From: Ichthyophis bannanicus
Taxonomy: Eukaryota > Chordata > Amphibia > Gymnophiona > Ichthyophiidae
Assembly: GCA_033557465.1 (NCBI GenBank)
Contig: CM066033.1
Coordinates: forward strand, 16,989,080 to 17,053,079
Direction of reading: 5' to 3'
DNA: 64,000 bases
Shown here: one piece after another, positions 30,622-41,936 of the stretch
How the letters are laid out: the number at the start of each line of letters is the position of its first letter
Numbering within the stretch: position 1 is the stretch's first letter
The notes under the pieces: model-generated
The model's database searches: none
What the model saw: only the letters and a program-made list of their open reading frames with translations
What the model was told of the DNA's origin: nothing
Translations under genes and position numbers: made by a program

Positions 30622-31526
30622 TGGTGGGGGACCCTCAGAATGGGGGCATGCTGCAGCCCAAACAGCACTAATACATATCCAAACTCACCAGCAGAGGTCT
30701 CTAACACTGTGCACATTCGTCAGGGCAGAGGATGGTGCTTTTGGGCATGTATTTCTGATGTTTGCACTGTTGCATCTTCTCATTCTGATGGTTTCCTATG
30801 AATGACAGGGATATGTTTGGATATGTAGCTGTACAGACCCATTTCAGGATTTTTTGGCCCAGTCTTAGCATTGCAAATACGGTTTTCAGCGATGACCACT
30901 GTAAGAATAACAAATATCTCATTTTCCACTGGCTTTTACAATAGTTTTGGTGCGCTTAGATAACCTTGTAGTGTTCTGGGCATGCAACAGACTAGTATAT
31001 ATGGTCTGATTTGCAAGAACGTATCTGTTTCATTAGTATTAATGTTATGTTTGCATGAGCACAACACTGTCAGTGTGAGAATCAGCTTCGGAGATGTACG
31101 TTTTGCCAGTGGAGGCGTGCCACATAGAGATGGGAAGCATCTTTTCAAAATAGGGTGAGCACGGGGACGTCCAGGCCGTTTCTGTGTATACCTGTGTCTC
31201 ATTATAACAGCGAGGGCCTGCATTTCCTGAGGCGGGCTGTTCATGCATCTCCCTGATTCTGGAACTGCGGCCGTGTCTATACCCGCTATTTCGGAATCAG
31301 GTTTATAACATGCCCATTTTCAATTTAGATGTTTCTGCCAGCCAGACGTGGATGTTATAGAATTGCGCTCATACCAGAACAGAAACACAAACAAGCAGAA
31401 GGTCCAATGCCCCCTGGTACTCAAGCGATATCAGGGATGCAAAGCGCAATCTCCGAAGACTGGGGAGAAAATGGAGGCGGAACAAGACGCATAACTCCCT
31501 GACTCAATGCAGAGCAATTAAGGAGA
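30622..31526. other. no gene recognised
   Basis: No domain recognised on either strand. Short open frames overlap in antisense and look accidental. Confidence 0.5.
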
Positions 31527-31650
31527 ACAATTCACCTAGCAAATGTTAGAAGAATTCCTCAATTGTAATTGTAGAGTTTTGAGCTTCTAAAACCATGGGG
31601 GGAGGGGGTATCCCTTGAGCATTCTCAGACATCTGGCCAGCATCTTGATT
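31527..31650 (+). repeat. dispersed repeat shared with 4890-5010
   Basis: Both copies have aattcacctagc, then gtagagtttgagcttcta or a close variant, and tgagcat(c/t)ctca(a/g)a. Family unknown. Confidence 0.6.
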
Positions 31651-31774
31651 GTGTTTAATGGATAACTGACCCTATACTATGTGTATGTCACCTGATGGAA
31701 CTGGATGTCTTTGCAACAGGATACAGTGGGTACCTTTCTCAGCCAGAGGAGAGGAACAGAGGGATCTCTTCCAT

Positions 31775-31972
31775 GGAGCTGGGGTTTCTAGTCCCACAGG
31801 TGCTCCTTGTGGTCTTGGTCAAGCCACTTAACCCTCCATTGCCCATGTTCCCTGTAAGTATTAGTGTATGTGTCTTATATCCCCTCGTGTTAAATGTATC
31901 CCCCAATAATGTTGTGACCACTTTGACTGAAGGGTAAGGTGGTATACAAAACTGTCTAAATAAATAAATGGA
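31775..31972 (+). mobile_element. SINE, 5' truncated
   Basis: Body ctagtcccacaggtgctcc and ggtcaagccacttaaccctcc, then the tail aaggtggtatacaaaactg with taaataaataaa. It matches the SINE at 20858-21151 in the opposite orientation. Confidence 0.75.
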
Positions 31973-32261
31973 GCGGACGCATTGCCTGGAAAATCTCTCG
32001 ATTGAGAAGTCTCTCTTGTCTGGCTGACTCAGGGATCCATTTGGTCGAAGTGTGACATGAGATGAAGTTCAGAACTCTATCGGTGATGTATTATTCTCCT
32101 GTAATTACTTGCTTTCTAGTTATCTTTTCTAACTAATCATAGGTAAATAAGTGAATTACTTGCCTTTCTAAATAAGTTATAAGTAAATAAGTTAAATAAG
32201 TGAATTTCAAGTTATCCTTGCTTTGTTTATAAATAAACTCCTTGTCTTTATTACTAGGTGT
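31973..32261. other. no gene recognised
   Basis: AT-rich; direct repeats of aagtaaataagt near 32140-32210. Nothing else supported. Confidence 0.45.
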
Positions 32262-33368
32262 GCTAGCCTTTATTGAAGCAAAGCACCACGGTGCTTCGCA
32301 CAGAAGGGATTTTGGTCCACCCGTATCTCGACAACTGGCTGATCCGGGCGAAGTCCAAGGCGGAGAGTCAGAAGGCGACGACCAGATGGTTGGGCTCCTA
32401 GGGGAGCTAGGGTGGGTTATCAATCTGGCAAAGAGTAGGTTGGTTCCCGCTCAGGAAATCGAATATCTTGGGGCAAGGTTCAACACCGGCAGGGGCAGGA
32501 TGTTCTTGCCGGTTCAGAGAACAAGGGATCTGAGGCACCTGGTGCAGCAGTTTCTTGCCTTGCCGGCGCCTTCGGCCTGGCATTTACAGGTTTTGGGGAC
32601 CATAGCGGCAATGATCGAGTTGGTGCTGTGGGCCAGAGCTCACATGCGGCCGCTTCAGCGGGCTCTGCTCCGTCGATGGTCCCATCAGCATCAACCCTTG
32701 TCTGTGGAGCTCCCCTGCCCCTCAGCAGCCAAAGGGTCTTTGCAGTGGTGGTCCTGCCCAGGGAATTTGGAGCGCGGAATGCCCCTCGAGCCTCCGCAGT
32801 GGCTGCAGTTGATGACGGACGCCAGTCTGACTGGTTGGGGGGCTCACTGTGAAGGACGTTTCGCTCAGGGCCTCTGGAATGCGATGGAAGCCCAGTGGTC
32901 CATCAATAGATTGGAGCTGTGGGTGGTAGCTTTAGCTCTCAAAGCATTCAAACATTGGGTCTGCCAGAGGGCAGTCCGGGTGCTGTCCGACAATGTGAGC
33001 ACAGTTGCCTATATCAATCGGCACGGTGGCACGAGCAGTCCCCTATTGGAGGAGGGAGCGGAGAGCCTGTTGCAGTGGGCCAAAGCCCATCTAACGTCCT
33101 TGTTGGCGCAACATGTGGCTGGGGTAAAAAACGTCACGGCAGACTATCTGAGCAGGTACAAAGTAGATCACGGCGAGTGGGAGCTTTGTCAGGAAGTGTA
33201 CAAACAGGTGTTAGACCACTGGGGGGATTCGGTCATGGACCTCATGACTTGGTGGGAGTCGGCCAAGGCGAGCCGGTTCTTCAGCCGGAGAAAGGAAAGG
33301 ATGTCGGAGGGCCTGGATACTCTGATTCAGAAATGGCCCATGGAGAGCTCCTGTATGTGTTTCCGCGC
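32262..33368 (+). pseudogene. DIRS-2 reverse transcriptase-RNase H-methyltransferase fragment
   Basis: Starts inside RT, where the catalytic region is read as HPYLDNWLIRAKS (second Asp replaced by Asn) in a frame that shifts near 32390. It continues as GWVINLAKSRLVPAQEIEYL, the RNase H (LMTDASLTGWGAHCEGRF, INRLELWVVALALK, VLSDNVSTVAYINRHGG) and the start of the methyltransferase-like domain (DSVMDLMTW, KASRFFSRRKERMSEGLD). It stops abruptly at about 33368 against DIRS-1. Confidence 0.8.
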
Positions 33369-35031
33369 CTTCCCGCCTTCCTTACCAGCTCTCTTCAGTT
33401 CGAGTTTAAAGCTGAGACAATAGAGAGAGGAAAGGAAGGTAGATAGATAGAAGATACAACTTCTAGGGGAGGTGGGTGGGTTGTGAGGACTAATTCCTGC
33501 TGTTCCCAGAGATCACCTGTTACAGGTAAGTAACTGTGCTATCTCCAGGAACAAGCAGGAATAAGTCCTCACATATGGGGACTCCCTAGCTAAGATGCCT
33601 GGGAGATCCCCCTCCAAGGGTAAACCATCTTCGTATGGATCTCAGGCATCCATTCAGGGAAGGTGGGCAGGAGTTGCTTAAGTATGGAACAGGTGTTTGA
33701 GGACAGCCTGACCAAACAAGGCATCCCGGCGGGAGTCCTTGTCCAAACAGTAATGGGCTGTGAAGGTATGAACCGAGGCCCAAGTGGCTGCTCGACAGAT
33801 CTGATCTATGGATACAGAGTGAAGATGAGCCATAGAAGTAGCCATGGCTCTCACATTGTGAGCTGTGACATGGCCTTCCAGAGAAATGTTCTTACTCTGG
33901 TAAGTAAAAGAAATACACTGAGCAATCCAATTGGAAAGTGTACCTTTGGTGACTGGAAGTCCCAAATGAGAAGGATCAAAAGCCACAAAAAGTTGGGAAG
34001 ACTTTCGATGTGGCTGAGTCCTGTTGAGGTAAAAGGCGAGAGCTATTTTACAGTCAAGAGTATGAAGGTTCCTCTCTGCATTGGATGCATGAGGAGCCGG
34101 GAAAAAAACAGGTAGATATACCTCTTGATTAAGATGAAAAGGCGAGACCACTTTGGGCATAAAGTGGGGATTCGTCCTAAGGACCACCTTATCATGATGA
34201 AATCTGGTATAAGGTGGATTAGCCACCAAAGCCTGCAGTTCACTGATGCGGTGAGCCGAAGTGACTGCAATAAGGAAAAGAACCTTCCAGGAAAGAAATT
34301 TCAAGGAGGTAGAGTCCAAAGGCTCAAAAGGTGGTTTCATAAGCTGACCTAGAACTAGGTTCAAATCCCATGCTACCGGCGGAGGTCGGATGGGAGGTTT
34401 ACTTAGGGTCAGGCCTCTCATGAACCTTGCAACGAGAGGATGAGAGGAGACAGGTTGTCCATTTATAGGTTTTAAGGATGCTGCAATAGCACTTAAATGG
34501 ACTCGTACTGAATTCTTCTTGAGGCCTGCATTGGAAAGATGCAGGAGATAGTCTAGTAGAGAATTCAAAGGAAGTGCCAGAGGGTCAAGACCCTGTTGAG
34601 CACACCAAATGGAAAAACGTTTCCATTTGAAAGCATAGGAACGCCTGGTAGAGGGTTTCCTAGAGGCATGAAGGATATCTTTCACTGGCTGAGAAAGATT
34701 AAACTCATGAAGGCTTAAGCCTTCAGTAACCAAGCTCGGAGATGTAGGGACTTGGGGTTTGGGTGCCACAAAGTCCCTTTCTCCTGAGACAGAAGGTCTG
34801 GCGCAGCTCCCAGGTCCAGGGAAGATATTTTCTGTGGGATGGATGGATGAGTATATGAGTGTACGCATCCTTGAGATCTAGAGAACAAAGCCAATCCTGA
34901 CTCTGAAGGTATGGAAGGAGAATGCCCAGAGAGAGCATTTTGAATTTCTCCTTGAATAGAAACTTGTTCAATTCTCTCAGATCTAGGATAGGTCTGAAGC
35001 CCCCTGTCTTCTTTGTTATGAGAAAGGGCTT
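33369..35031 (-). mobile_element. DIRS-1 copy with internal deletion
   Basis: Matches 43860-46800 of the near-complete copy but lacks about 1.3 kb of RT/RNase H: sequence equivalent to 45320 is joined to sequence equivalent to 46622 at about 34820. The internal complementary region is at 33483-33570; the outer terminal repeat is missing where DIRS-2 begins. Confidence 0.85.
33678..34868 (-). CDS. DIRS-1 tyrosine recombinase, intact frame
   Basis: An uninterrupted frame of 396 residues; roughly the first 15 come from an RT remnant created by the deletion. Then come the N-terminal DNA-binding part (RKPSTRRSYAFKWKRFSIWC) and the catalytic core: Arg in SAHRISELQAL, HxxR in TAHNVRAMATS, and Tyr in FTAHYCLDKD, with RAATWASVH before it. 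These are the expected R-HxxR-Y residues of DIRS recombinases. It is the only DIRS-1 recombinase here without stop or shift. It could act in trans on related elements if transcribed. Confidence 0.82.
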   Translation of the reverse strand: MRTLIYSSIHPTENIFPGPGSCARPSVSGERDFVAPKPQVPTSPSLVTEGLSLHEFNLSQPVKDILHASRKPSTRRSYAFKWKRFSIWCAQQGLDPLALPLNSLLDYLLHLSNAGLKKNSVRVHLSAIAASLKPINGQPVSSHPLVARFMRGLTLSKPPIRPPPVAWDLNLVLGQLMKPPFEPLDSTSLKFLSWKVLFLIAVTSAHRISELQALVANPPYTRFHHDKVVLRTNPHFMPKVVSPFHLNQEVYLPVFFPAPHASNAERNLHTLDCKIALAFYLNRTQPHRKSSQLFVAFDPSHLGLPVTKGTLSNWIAQCISFTYQSKNISLEGHVTAHNVRAMATSMAHLHSVSIDQICRAATWASVHTFTAHYCLDKDSRRDALFGQAVLKHLFHT

Positions 35032-35119
35032 CCATGGAAAAAGAAATACAGGGAGGAGGAGGAAGACTACTACTATTACTTATCATTTGTACAACACTAC
35101 AAAGCATAGGGAGAGGCCT

Positions 35120-37415
35120 AATTTCACCTTCCATAGCATATCTCCAGTCCAGTCCAGATTCCTGGGATATACCAGAGCAGTACTCGGACTTGGGCAAGAC
35201 CGGCAAGTCCAGCCTGCAACACCCGTGCACCGAACCATGCATCAGCACATGCCTGAAGATCTAACCGACAGTGCCAGACAAAGGTATGCAACAAAGACCA
35301 AGTAGCAGCTTTGCAGATATCCGAAGGCGGTACAAGACCTCCCACACCGCTGCCTGAACTCTAGTGGAATGGGCATGCAACCCCAATGGTGCCTCCTTTA
35401 GCCATCTTGCAATGGAAGCCTTTGAGGCCACCTCACCCTTACAAGGGTCCCCATAAAAGGATAAAAAGATGGTCCATCTTGCAAACCGATTCATGTGGAA
35501 TGCTGACACTCCCTTGGGCAAGAAGGAAGGCACCGTGTGCAACCCAACTGTTTCTTTGGAGAGGATAAAAAAGGGCTCTTTATGGGATAACGCCTGCAGT
35601 TCCTCCGAGCTCAGCAAATGGCCACCAGAAACACCGTCTTCGATGCAGGACATCAGGATGACACGTCAAAGAGAGGTCCTGAATGCAACCCCGATAACAA
35701 GCGAGAGCAGTGACCTGCACCTGGAGGGAATTCAAGGCTAGGCTCTTCTACACAACAGCCTGTAAAAAAAGCTATGACATCTGGAATAGTGGCCCACAAC
35801 GGTCTCAAGTCTTGATGACTTGCCAAACCCAGAGGTGAAACACTTATGAGTGAGAAACAGCATGGCAATGACCTGCACCGAATAACTGTTTCCTCAGGTG
35901 CACCCTCTCAAGCGTCAGGAATGGACCCTATGATAACAGATCGGGTCTTGCTGGCAACCACCACCAGTTGAATGAGGTCAGCATACCATGGTCTCTGAGG
36001 CCAACTGGGAACAATCAACACCACTACCCTCCAGTGCACTGGAGTAAACGACCTATTAGAGGCCATAGTGGAAATGCTAACACATCGAGTCCCTTGGACA
36101 TCCTTCCCCGATAGTGGCTGAAGAACTGGGATACTTTGGCATTGGTGGCAGACACTTTCAGGTCCATTACCCAGCAATCCCTCATCACCAGGCCAGACTG
36201 AGAAAGACCAACTGCCCAGGGTCCATTCCTCAGAATACAACTGAAGACAGCTGAGAGTCTGTTTTCACGTTCTGTATCCCTATAATGTGGGCTGCAGACA
36301 ATCCTAGAAGATTCGCCTTTGCCCACTGAAGTAGCAGAGAGATATTCTTTGCCAACAGCATATTTCCTCTGCCCCTTTGATGCTTGATGTATGCTACCAT
36401 GGTGGTATTGTCTGAAAAGACTTGCACGGCCTTGTGATGTACTCTCAGCAGAAAGGCTTTGAGCACTAGCCAGACGGCACACATTTTCAGATGACTGATC
36501 GACCACTCTGTTCTGCAGACCACCGTCCCTGCATGACCTGTGACAAACAATGCGCTCCACATCCAGAGAGGCTGGTGTCTGCTGTCACCATTGGCAAGTC
36601 CAGTGACTCCAGTGGCATCCCCTTCAATAGTCTGGAGGAATCCAACCACCAGGTTAGGCTGCTGCGGACCTCCACCGAGCATAGTAGTTTCCTTGAGAGT
36701 GAATGCTGTTGAGGAAATTAATGTGACAGCAGGGAGCTCTGCAGGGGACAGCCTGTGCGCCCTGGCACAGGGAATGAGATCCAACATTGCTGCCATGGAC
36801 CCCAAAATTTGAAGATAAGACCACGCTAACTGGACCTGCTGGCACCAGAAAAGTTGAATCTGTGTCTGCAGCTTCAGAATCCATTCTTCCAGCAGAAAAA
36901 CCAAGCTCTGGCTGGTGTCGAACCATGCCTCCCCACATATATGAGATCTTGAGAGAGCATGAGGTGATTTTTGGCCGTGTTGACTACCCAGCCAACGTTC
37001 TTTAAGGTGGTGAGGACTCACTGCATTGCTGACATGCTTATCTCTAGTGACTTCACTCAAATCAACCAGTCATCCAAATAGGGGTGCACTCACTCCCTCG
37101 CTCCACAGAGCTGCTGCCACAACTACCATAATCTTCGTGAAGGTCCGAGGAGCCACTGTAAGGCCAAATGAAAGGGTCTGAAACCGAAAGGGTCCCATGG
37201 GGCCCGCAATCCTTAAATAACTTTGATGATACAGGCATAGACATAGAGAGAGGCTTCTGTAAGATACAAAGCTGTCACAAATTCTCTGCTTCAGACAGCC
37301 ATTATTACGGATCAAAATGTTTTCATACAAAAGAGCAGTAACCGCAGTGACCTGTTGAAATACTTGAAATCGAAAATAGGATGATAGGAACTCTTTCTTG
37401 GGTACCACAAAATAA
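35120..37415 (-). pseudogene. DIRS-3 family pol and recombinase, decayed
   Basis: A third DIRS family. From right to left on the minus strand: RT (FRFQTLSFGLTVAPRTFTK near 37170), RNase H region (CGAHCLS near 36540, VQVFSDNTTMVAYIKHQRG near 36400), methyltransferase-like (PSWPQRPWYADLIQLVV near 35980), recombinase (SSEELQALSHKEPFFILSK, LHAHSTRVQAAVWEV, ICKAATWSLLHTFVWHCRLD). Many frameshifts; the catalytic Tyr position reads Cys in WHCRLD. A terminal-type motif tccagtccagtccag lies at 35145-35160. Confidence 0.75.
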
Positions 37416-37424
37416 ATTAATGTA

Positions 37425-37560
37425 TTTATTTATTTTCATTTATTTAACGGGTTTTTTATACCACCCTATCATTAATTGAGGGTGATTTACAGAAAACATG
37501 TCAACAAAACCAACTTTACATAGAACAGGGTGTAGAACTTGGATGATTATATGGGTTCAA
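37425..37560 (-). mobile_element. SINE/L2-type tail
   Basis: Reverse orientation of the taaataaata tail with gggtggtataaaaaacccg and accctgttctatgtaaag. 5' truncated. Confidence 0.6.
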
Positions 37561-37574
37561 GGCTTGCGTTTCGT

Positions 37575-37865
37575 TGTATTTTGTGAGATGGTGTTGGTCT
37601 TTGGATCAATGCCATAGTCTCTCCAGTTTCCTTAGTTCTTTCTTCTGTTCGTTGATTTCACTTGAGAACCATGGAGCGTTGCGTTTTCTTCTGTTGTCTT
37701 GGAATGGTTTGGTTGGTGCTATTGATGCATTGTGGAGTGCTTTTTTCCAGCTGATGATGATGATGGATGGAGTCAAGGTCTGTTGTATTTTGCTCAAACT
37801 CTGGTAGTACTTGCTCTAGGAATTTTTCCTTGTTGAAGTTCTGAAATCTCCTTCTTTCCTTCAGG
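37575..37865 (-). pseudogene. L2 endonuclease-RT linker fragment
   Basis: Reads ALHNASIAPTKPFQD and RRKRNAPWFSSEINEQKKEL, which aligns with the linker before RT in the L2 at 16798. It is probably one part of a chain of L2 pieces with 41937-42600. Confidence 0.6.
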
Positions 37866-37867
37866 AT

Positions 37868-38035
37868 TGTCTCTGGTGTTTATTTATTTTATTTAACAGT
37901 TTTTTTTATACCGCTTTATTATTTCAATCAAAGCGGTTTACATTGTAACTTAAACTTGGTAATGCACATTAAACAGGGACATTGATAACTTGGATTTTTC
38001 TGAGCAATGGAGGGTTACGTGACTTGCCCACAGTG
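37868..38035 (-). mobile_element. SINE, 5' truncated
   Basis: Minus strand: gggcaagtcacgtaaccctcc, then ccgctttgattgaaataataaagcggtat and a taaataaa tail. It abuts the truncated start of the CR1. Confidence 0.65.
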
Positions 38036-38058
38036 TTCTTTCCGTTGCGGGTGCATTA

Positions 38059-38760
38059 ATGGAGAAAGTGACTATGTGGTGGTTCGACAGCATCCCTGTT
38101 GCCATGGAGGAGAGAGGTCACGTGACAGGAGAGCATCACCCTGGTGTGGCAGGAAGTGATCCTGTAACTAGGACCTGTCCTCCAGGTGATATAAAACCCT
38201 CTCGCACCGAGGACGTTTCTCCAGGGCCATGTCCCCATGAGGGGAGGGTCAGGACAGCTGTTATAGTTGGTGATTCAATCATTAGGAATGTAGATAGCTG
38301 GGTGGCTGGTGGACGTGAGGATCGCCTGGTAACATGCCTGCCTGGTGCGAAGGTAGCAGATCTCACGCACCGCCTAGATAAGATCATAGATAGTGCTGGG
38401 GGGGAGTCTGCTGTCTTGGTACATGTTGGTACCAATGACATAGGAAAATGTGGTAGGGAAGTTCTGGAGGCTAAATTTAAGCTTTTAGGTAGGAAGTTGA
38501 AATCCAGAACTTCCAGGATAGCGTTCTCCGAAATGCTTCCTGTTCCACGTGCAGGACCCAAAAGACAGGCAGAGCTCCGGAGTCTCAATGCGTGGATGAG
38601 ACAATGGTGCAAGGATGAGGGTTTTGGATTTGTTAGGAACTGGGGAACATTCTGGGGAAAGGGGGGGCTCTTCCGAAGGGATGGGCTTCACCTTAATCAG
38701 GATGGGACCAGACTGCTGGCATTAACCTTTAAAAAAGAGATAGAGAAGCTTTTAAACTAG
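38059..38760 (+). CDS. CR1 ORF1 protein with esterase domain, 5' truncated
   Basis: 233 residues from the first ATG; the frame is open further left, so the natural N-terminus is lost. It is an SGNH/GDSL-type hydrolase domain: VIVGDSIIRNVDSW (Ser block), VLVHVGTNDIGKCG (Asn block) and RRDGLHLNQDGTRLLAL (Asp-His block). ORF1 esterase domains are a known feature of CR1 elements; their substrate in retrotransposition is unclear. No stop or shift in the visible part. Confidence 0.88.
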   Translation: MEKVTMWWFDSIPVAMEERGHVTGEHHPGVAGSDPVTRTCPPGDIKPSRTEDVSPGPCPHEGRVRTAVIVGDSIIRNVDSWVAGGREDRLVTCLPGAKVADLTHRLDKIIDSAGGESAVLVHVGTNDIGKCGREVLEAKFKLLGRKLKSRTSRIAFSEMLPVPRAGPKRQAELRSLNAWMRQWCKDEGFGFVRNWGTFWGKGGLFRRDGLHLNQDGTRLLALTFKKEIEKLLN

Positions 38761-38795
38761 AAAATAGGGGAAAGCCGACAGTCACCCAGGAGCGC

Positions 38796-41760
38796 ATGGT
38801 TCGGACAAAGGTATCCTTGAAGGATACTACCACAAGCAGTGAGGTTCCAAAAGGGAGTATAGTAGCCCAAATGCCCTTGAGTAAGGAGCAGACAGAGCAT
38901 AAGGATTCCCAATTACCCATGCCTACCAATAGCCAGATTAATATTAATAAAATACAGTCTCTAAAATGCTTGTATGCCAATGCTAGAAGTCTAAACAATA
39001 AGATGGGAGAATTAGAATATATAGCACTAAATGAGAGGTTAGATATGATTGCACTCTCAGAGACATGGTGGAAGGAGGATAACCAGTGGGACACTGTGAT
39101 ACCTGGATACAAACTATATCGTAATGATAGAGCTGAACAAATTGGTGGAGGGGTTGCGCTCTATGTTAGAGAGGGCATTGAGTCAGAAAGGATTAAAGTT
39201 TTGCAGGGAACAAAATTTGCTGTAGAATCTCTATGGATTGAAATTCCATTTATGAAGGGGAAGGTGATGGCAGTGGCACTATCGACCACCGGGCCAGAAT
39301 GAACAAATGGATGATGAAATGCTCAAAGAAATCAAGGAAGCTAACAAAAGCCACAACAGAGTAGTAATAATGGGTGATTTCAATTACCCCGGTATCGACT
39401 GGGACAGTGTCACAGCAGGACAAGCTAAAGAGATAAAGTTTCTAGATGAAATAAATGACTGCTTCTTGGAGCAGCTGATTCATGAACCGACCAGAGGGGA
39501 AGCCATACTGGACCTAGTCCTTAGTGGAACGCCAGATCTGGTGCAAGAAATAAGGGTGTTGGGACCACATGGCAATAGTGATCATAGTATGATCATGTTT
39601 GATTTAATCAGTGGAGGACAGATAGTAAAGGAATCCACAGTACTACCTTTTAACTTTCAAAAGGGAGACTATGATAGAATGAGGAATATAGTTCGTAAAA
39701 AACTAAAAGGAGCGGTTCCAAAGGTTAAAGACTTACAGCAAGCTTGGGTGTTATTTAAAAATACTATCCTCGAAGCCCAGACCAGCTGTATTCCACGCAT
39801 TAAGAAAAGTGGAAGAAAGTCCAAAAAACTGCCAGCATGGTTTAAAGGTGAGGTCAGAGAGGCTGTTGCTGCCAAAAGAGCAACCTTCAGGAAATGGAAA
39901 AAAGAGCCAAATGATGAAAACTGGAAACAGCACAAGCACTGGCAAGTCAAATGCAAAGCATTTATAAGGCAGGCAAAGCGGGAATTTGAGAAGAAATTTG
40001 CTACGGAAGCAAAAACACGAAATAAAGACTTTTTCAAGTACATTCGTAGCAAAAGGCCTGTGAGAGAGTCAATTGGACCATTAGATGATAGAGGGGTAAA
40101 AGGGGCAGTAAGAGGAGACAAGGCTATAGCAGAGAGACTGAATGAATTCTTTGCTTCGGTCTTTACTGAGGAAGATGTAGGGATGTTGCCCAAGACTGAA
40201 GTGGTATTTAAAGGTGATACTGCAGAGGAATTGAGAGAAATATCGCTACACCGGGAAGATATATTACAACTATTTGATAAACTGAATAGTAGCAAATCAC
40301 CTGGACCGGATGGTATACATCCCAGAGTGTTGAAAGAACTGAAATATGAGATTGCAGACCTGTTATTGGTAATCTGTGAACATTCATTAAAATCATCTGT
40401 AATACCTGAAGATTGGAGGGTCGCCAACGTAACACCAATTTTTAAAAAGGGTTCCAGGGGTGACCCGGGAAATTACAGACCGGTGAGCCTGACGTCAGTA
40501 CCAGGGAAAATGGTAGAAACCATCATAAAGAACAAAATTACACAGCATGTAGATAGTCATGGCCTAATGGGAGACAGCCAACATGGCTTTAGACAAGGAA
40601 GATCTTGTCTTACTAATCTGATCTGTTTTTTTGAAGGTGTGCATAAACAGGTAGACAAAGGTGAGTCGGTTGATATAGTGTATCTGGACTTTCAGAAAGC
40701 TTTTGACAAGGTCCCCCATCAGAGACTTTTGGCGAAGCTAAAAAGTCATGGGATAAGAGGCAGTGTACTATTGTGGATCGGGAACTGGTTAAAAGATAGA
40801 AAGCAGAGGGTAGGGCTAAATGGCCAATATTCCCAATGGAAAAAGGTGAATAGTGGAGTACCCCAGGGATCTGTACTGGGTCCGCTACTTTTTGACATAT
40901 TCATAAATGACCTGGAAAAGGGAATAACTAGTGAGGTTATCAAATTTGCAGATGACACAAAACTGTTTAAAGTTGTTAAAACCCAAGAGGATTGTGGAAA
41001 ACTGCAGGAGGATCTGGATAAATTGGAAGACTGGGCATCCAAATGGCAGATGAAATTTAATGTGGACAAGTGCAATGTTATGCACCTAGGAAAGAACAAC
41101 CCACACTATAGTTACACGATGCAAGGCTCCACATTAGAAACCACCACCCAGGAAAAAGATTTAGGAGTCATCGTGGATAACATGTTAAAACCCTCCACCC
41201 AGTGTGCAGCGGCGGCCAAGAAAGCAAATAGAATGCTAGGTATCATAAGGAAAGGGATGGAGAATAAAACAAAGGATATTATAATGCCTCTGTATCGCTC
41301 CATGGTACGACCGCACCTTGAATATTGTGTGCAATTCTGGTCACCGTATCTTAAAAAGGACATAGAGTTATTAGAAAAAGTACAGAGAAGAGCCACCAAA
41401 TTGGTGAAGGGGATGGAAGGCTACTCCTATGAAGAGAGGCTAAAAAGGTTAGGGCTCTTTAACCTAGAAAAGAGACGGCTGAGGGGAGATATGATAGAGG
41501 TGTATAAATTAATGAATGGAGTGGAACGGATAAACGTGGATCAATTGTTTACGCTATCAGAATATAGAAGGACTAGGGGACATGTAATGAAGCTACAGGG
41601 TAAACTATTTAAGACAAATAGGAGAAAATATTTCTTCACTCAACGTGTAATCAAACTCTGGAATCTGTTACCGGAGGATGTAGTAAGGGCTGTTAGTATA
41701 GCTGGGTTTAAAAAAGGTTTGGACAAGTTCCTGGAGGAAAGGTCCATAAACCACTATTAA
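38796..41760 (+). pseudogene. CR1 ORF2 endonuclease-reverse transcriptase, one frameshift
   Basis: Starts at ATG 38796. APE endonuclease: CLYANARSLNNKM, ALSETWWKEDN, RIGGGVALYV-like region read as [22 protein letters not shown] and [11 protein letters not shown]. The RT follows: [50 protein letters not shown] and the catalytic [11 protein letters not shown]. The end is [14 protein letters not shown] single indel near 39279 shifts the frame at the VYRPPGQ-type motif; the rest (39307-41760, 817 residues) is open. It nicks target DNA and copies element RNA there. Confidence 0.9.
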
Positions 41761-41936
41761 AAAGGGACCCAGGATATCAATGCTTGGCCTAGTACAAGCA
41801 CTGCAGAACCTGTGTCTTTTGGGGAAACTGCTAGGTACGTATGACCTAGATTGGCCACTGTTGGAAACAGGATACTGGGCTTGATGGACCTCGGTCTGAC
41901 CCAGTATGGCATTTCTTATGTTCTTATGACCATGGG

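Larger units (their letters stand above)
38036..41934 (+). mobile_element. CR1 LINE, near full length
   Basis: Contains the C-terminal part of ORF1 (esterase), ORF2 with endonuclease and RT, a 3' UTR and ttcttatg repeats at the end. The 5' side is truncated inside ORF1, whose frame stays open up to the SINE boundary. It lies between L2 minus-strand pieces (37575-37865 and 41937-42600), so it likely inserted into that L2. Only one frameshift is seen over 3.6 kb of coding sequence. Confidence 0.88.

Noticed and set aside
34715..35248. Other open frame over the DIRS-1 deletion copy
   Set aside because: It mixes frames of RT and recombinase regions; the homologous reading is in the recombinase entry.
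38059..38760. Possible host GDSL lipase gene
   Set aside because: It is directly followed by CR1 ORF2 and a CR1 3' end, so it is the LINE's ORF1.
39669..40427. 252-residue minus-strand frame in CR1
   Set aside because: Antisense of the CR1 ORF2 frame; no independent support.
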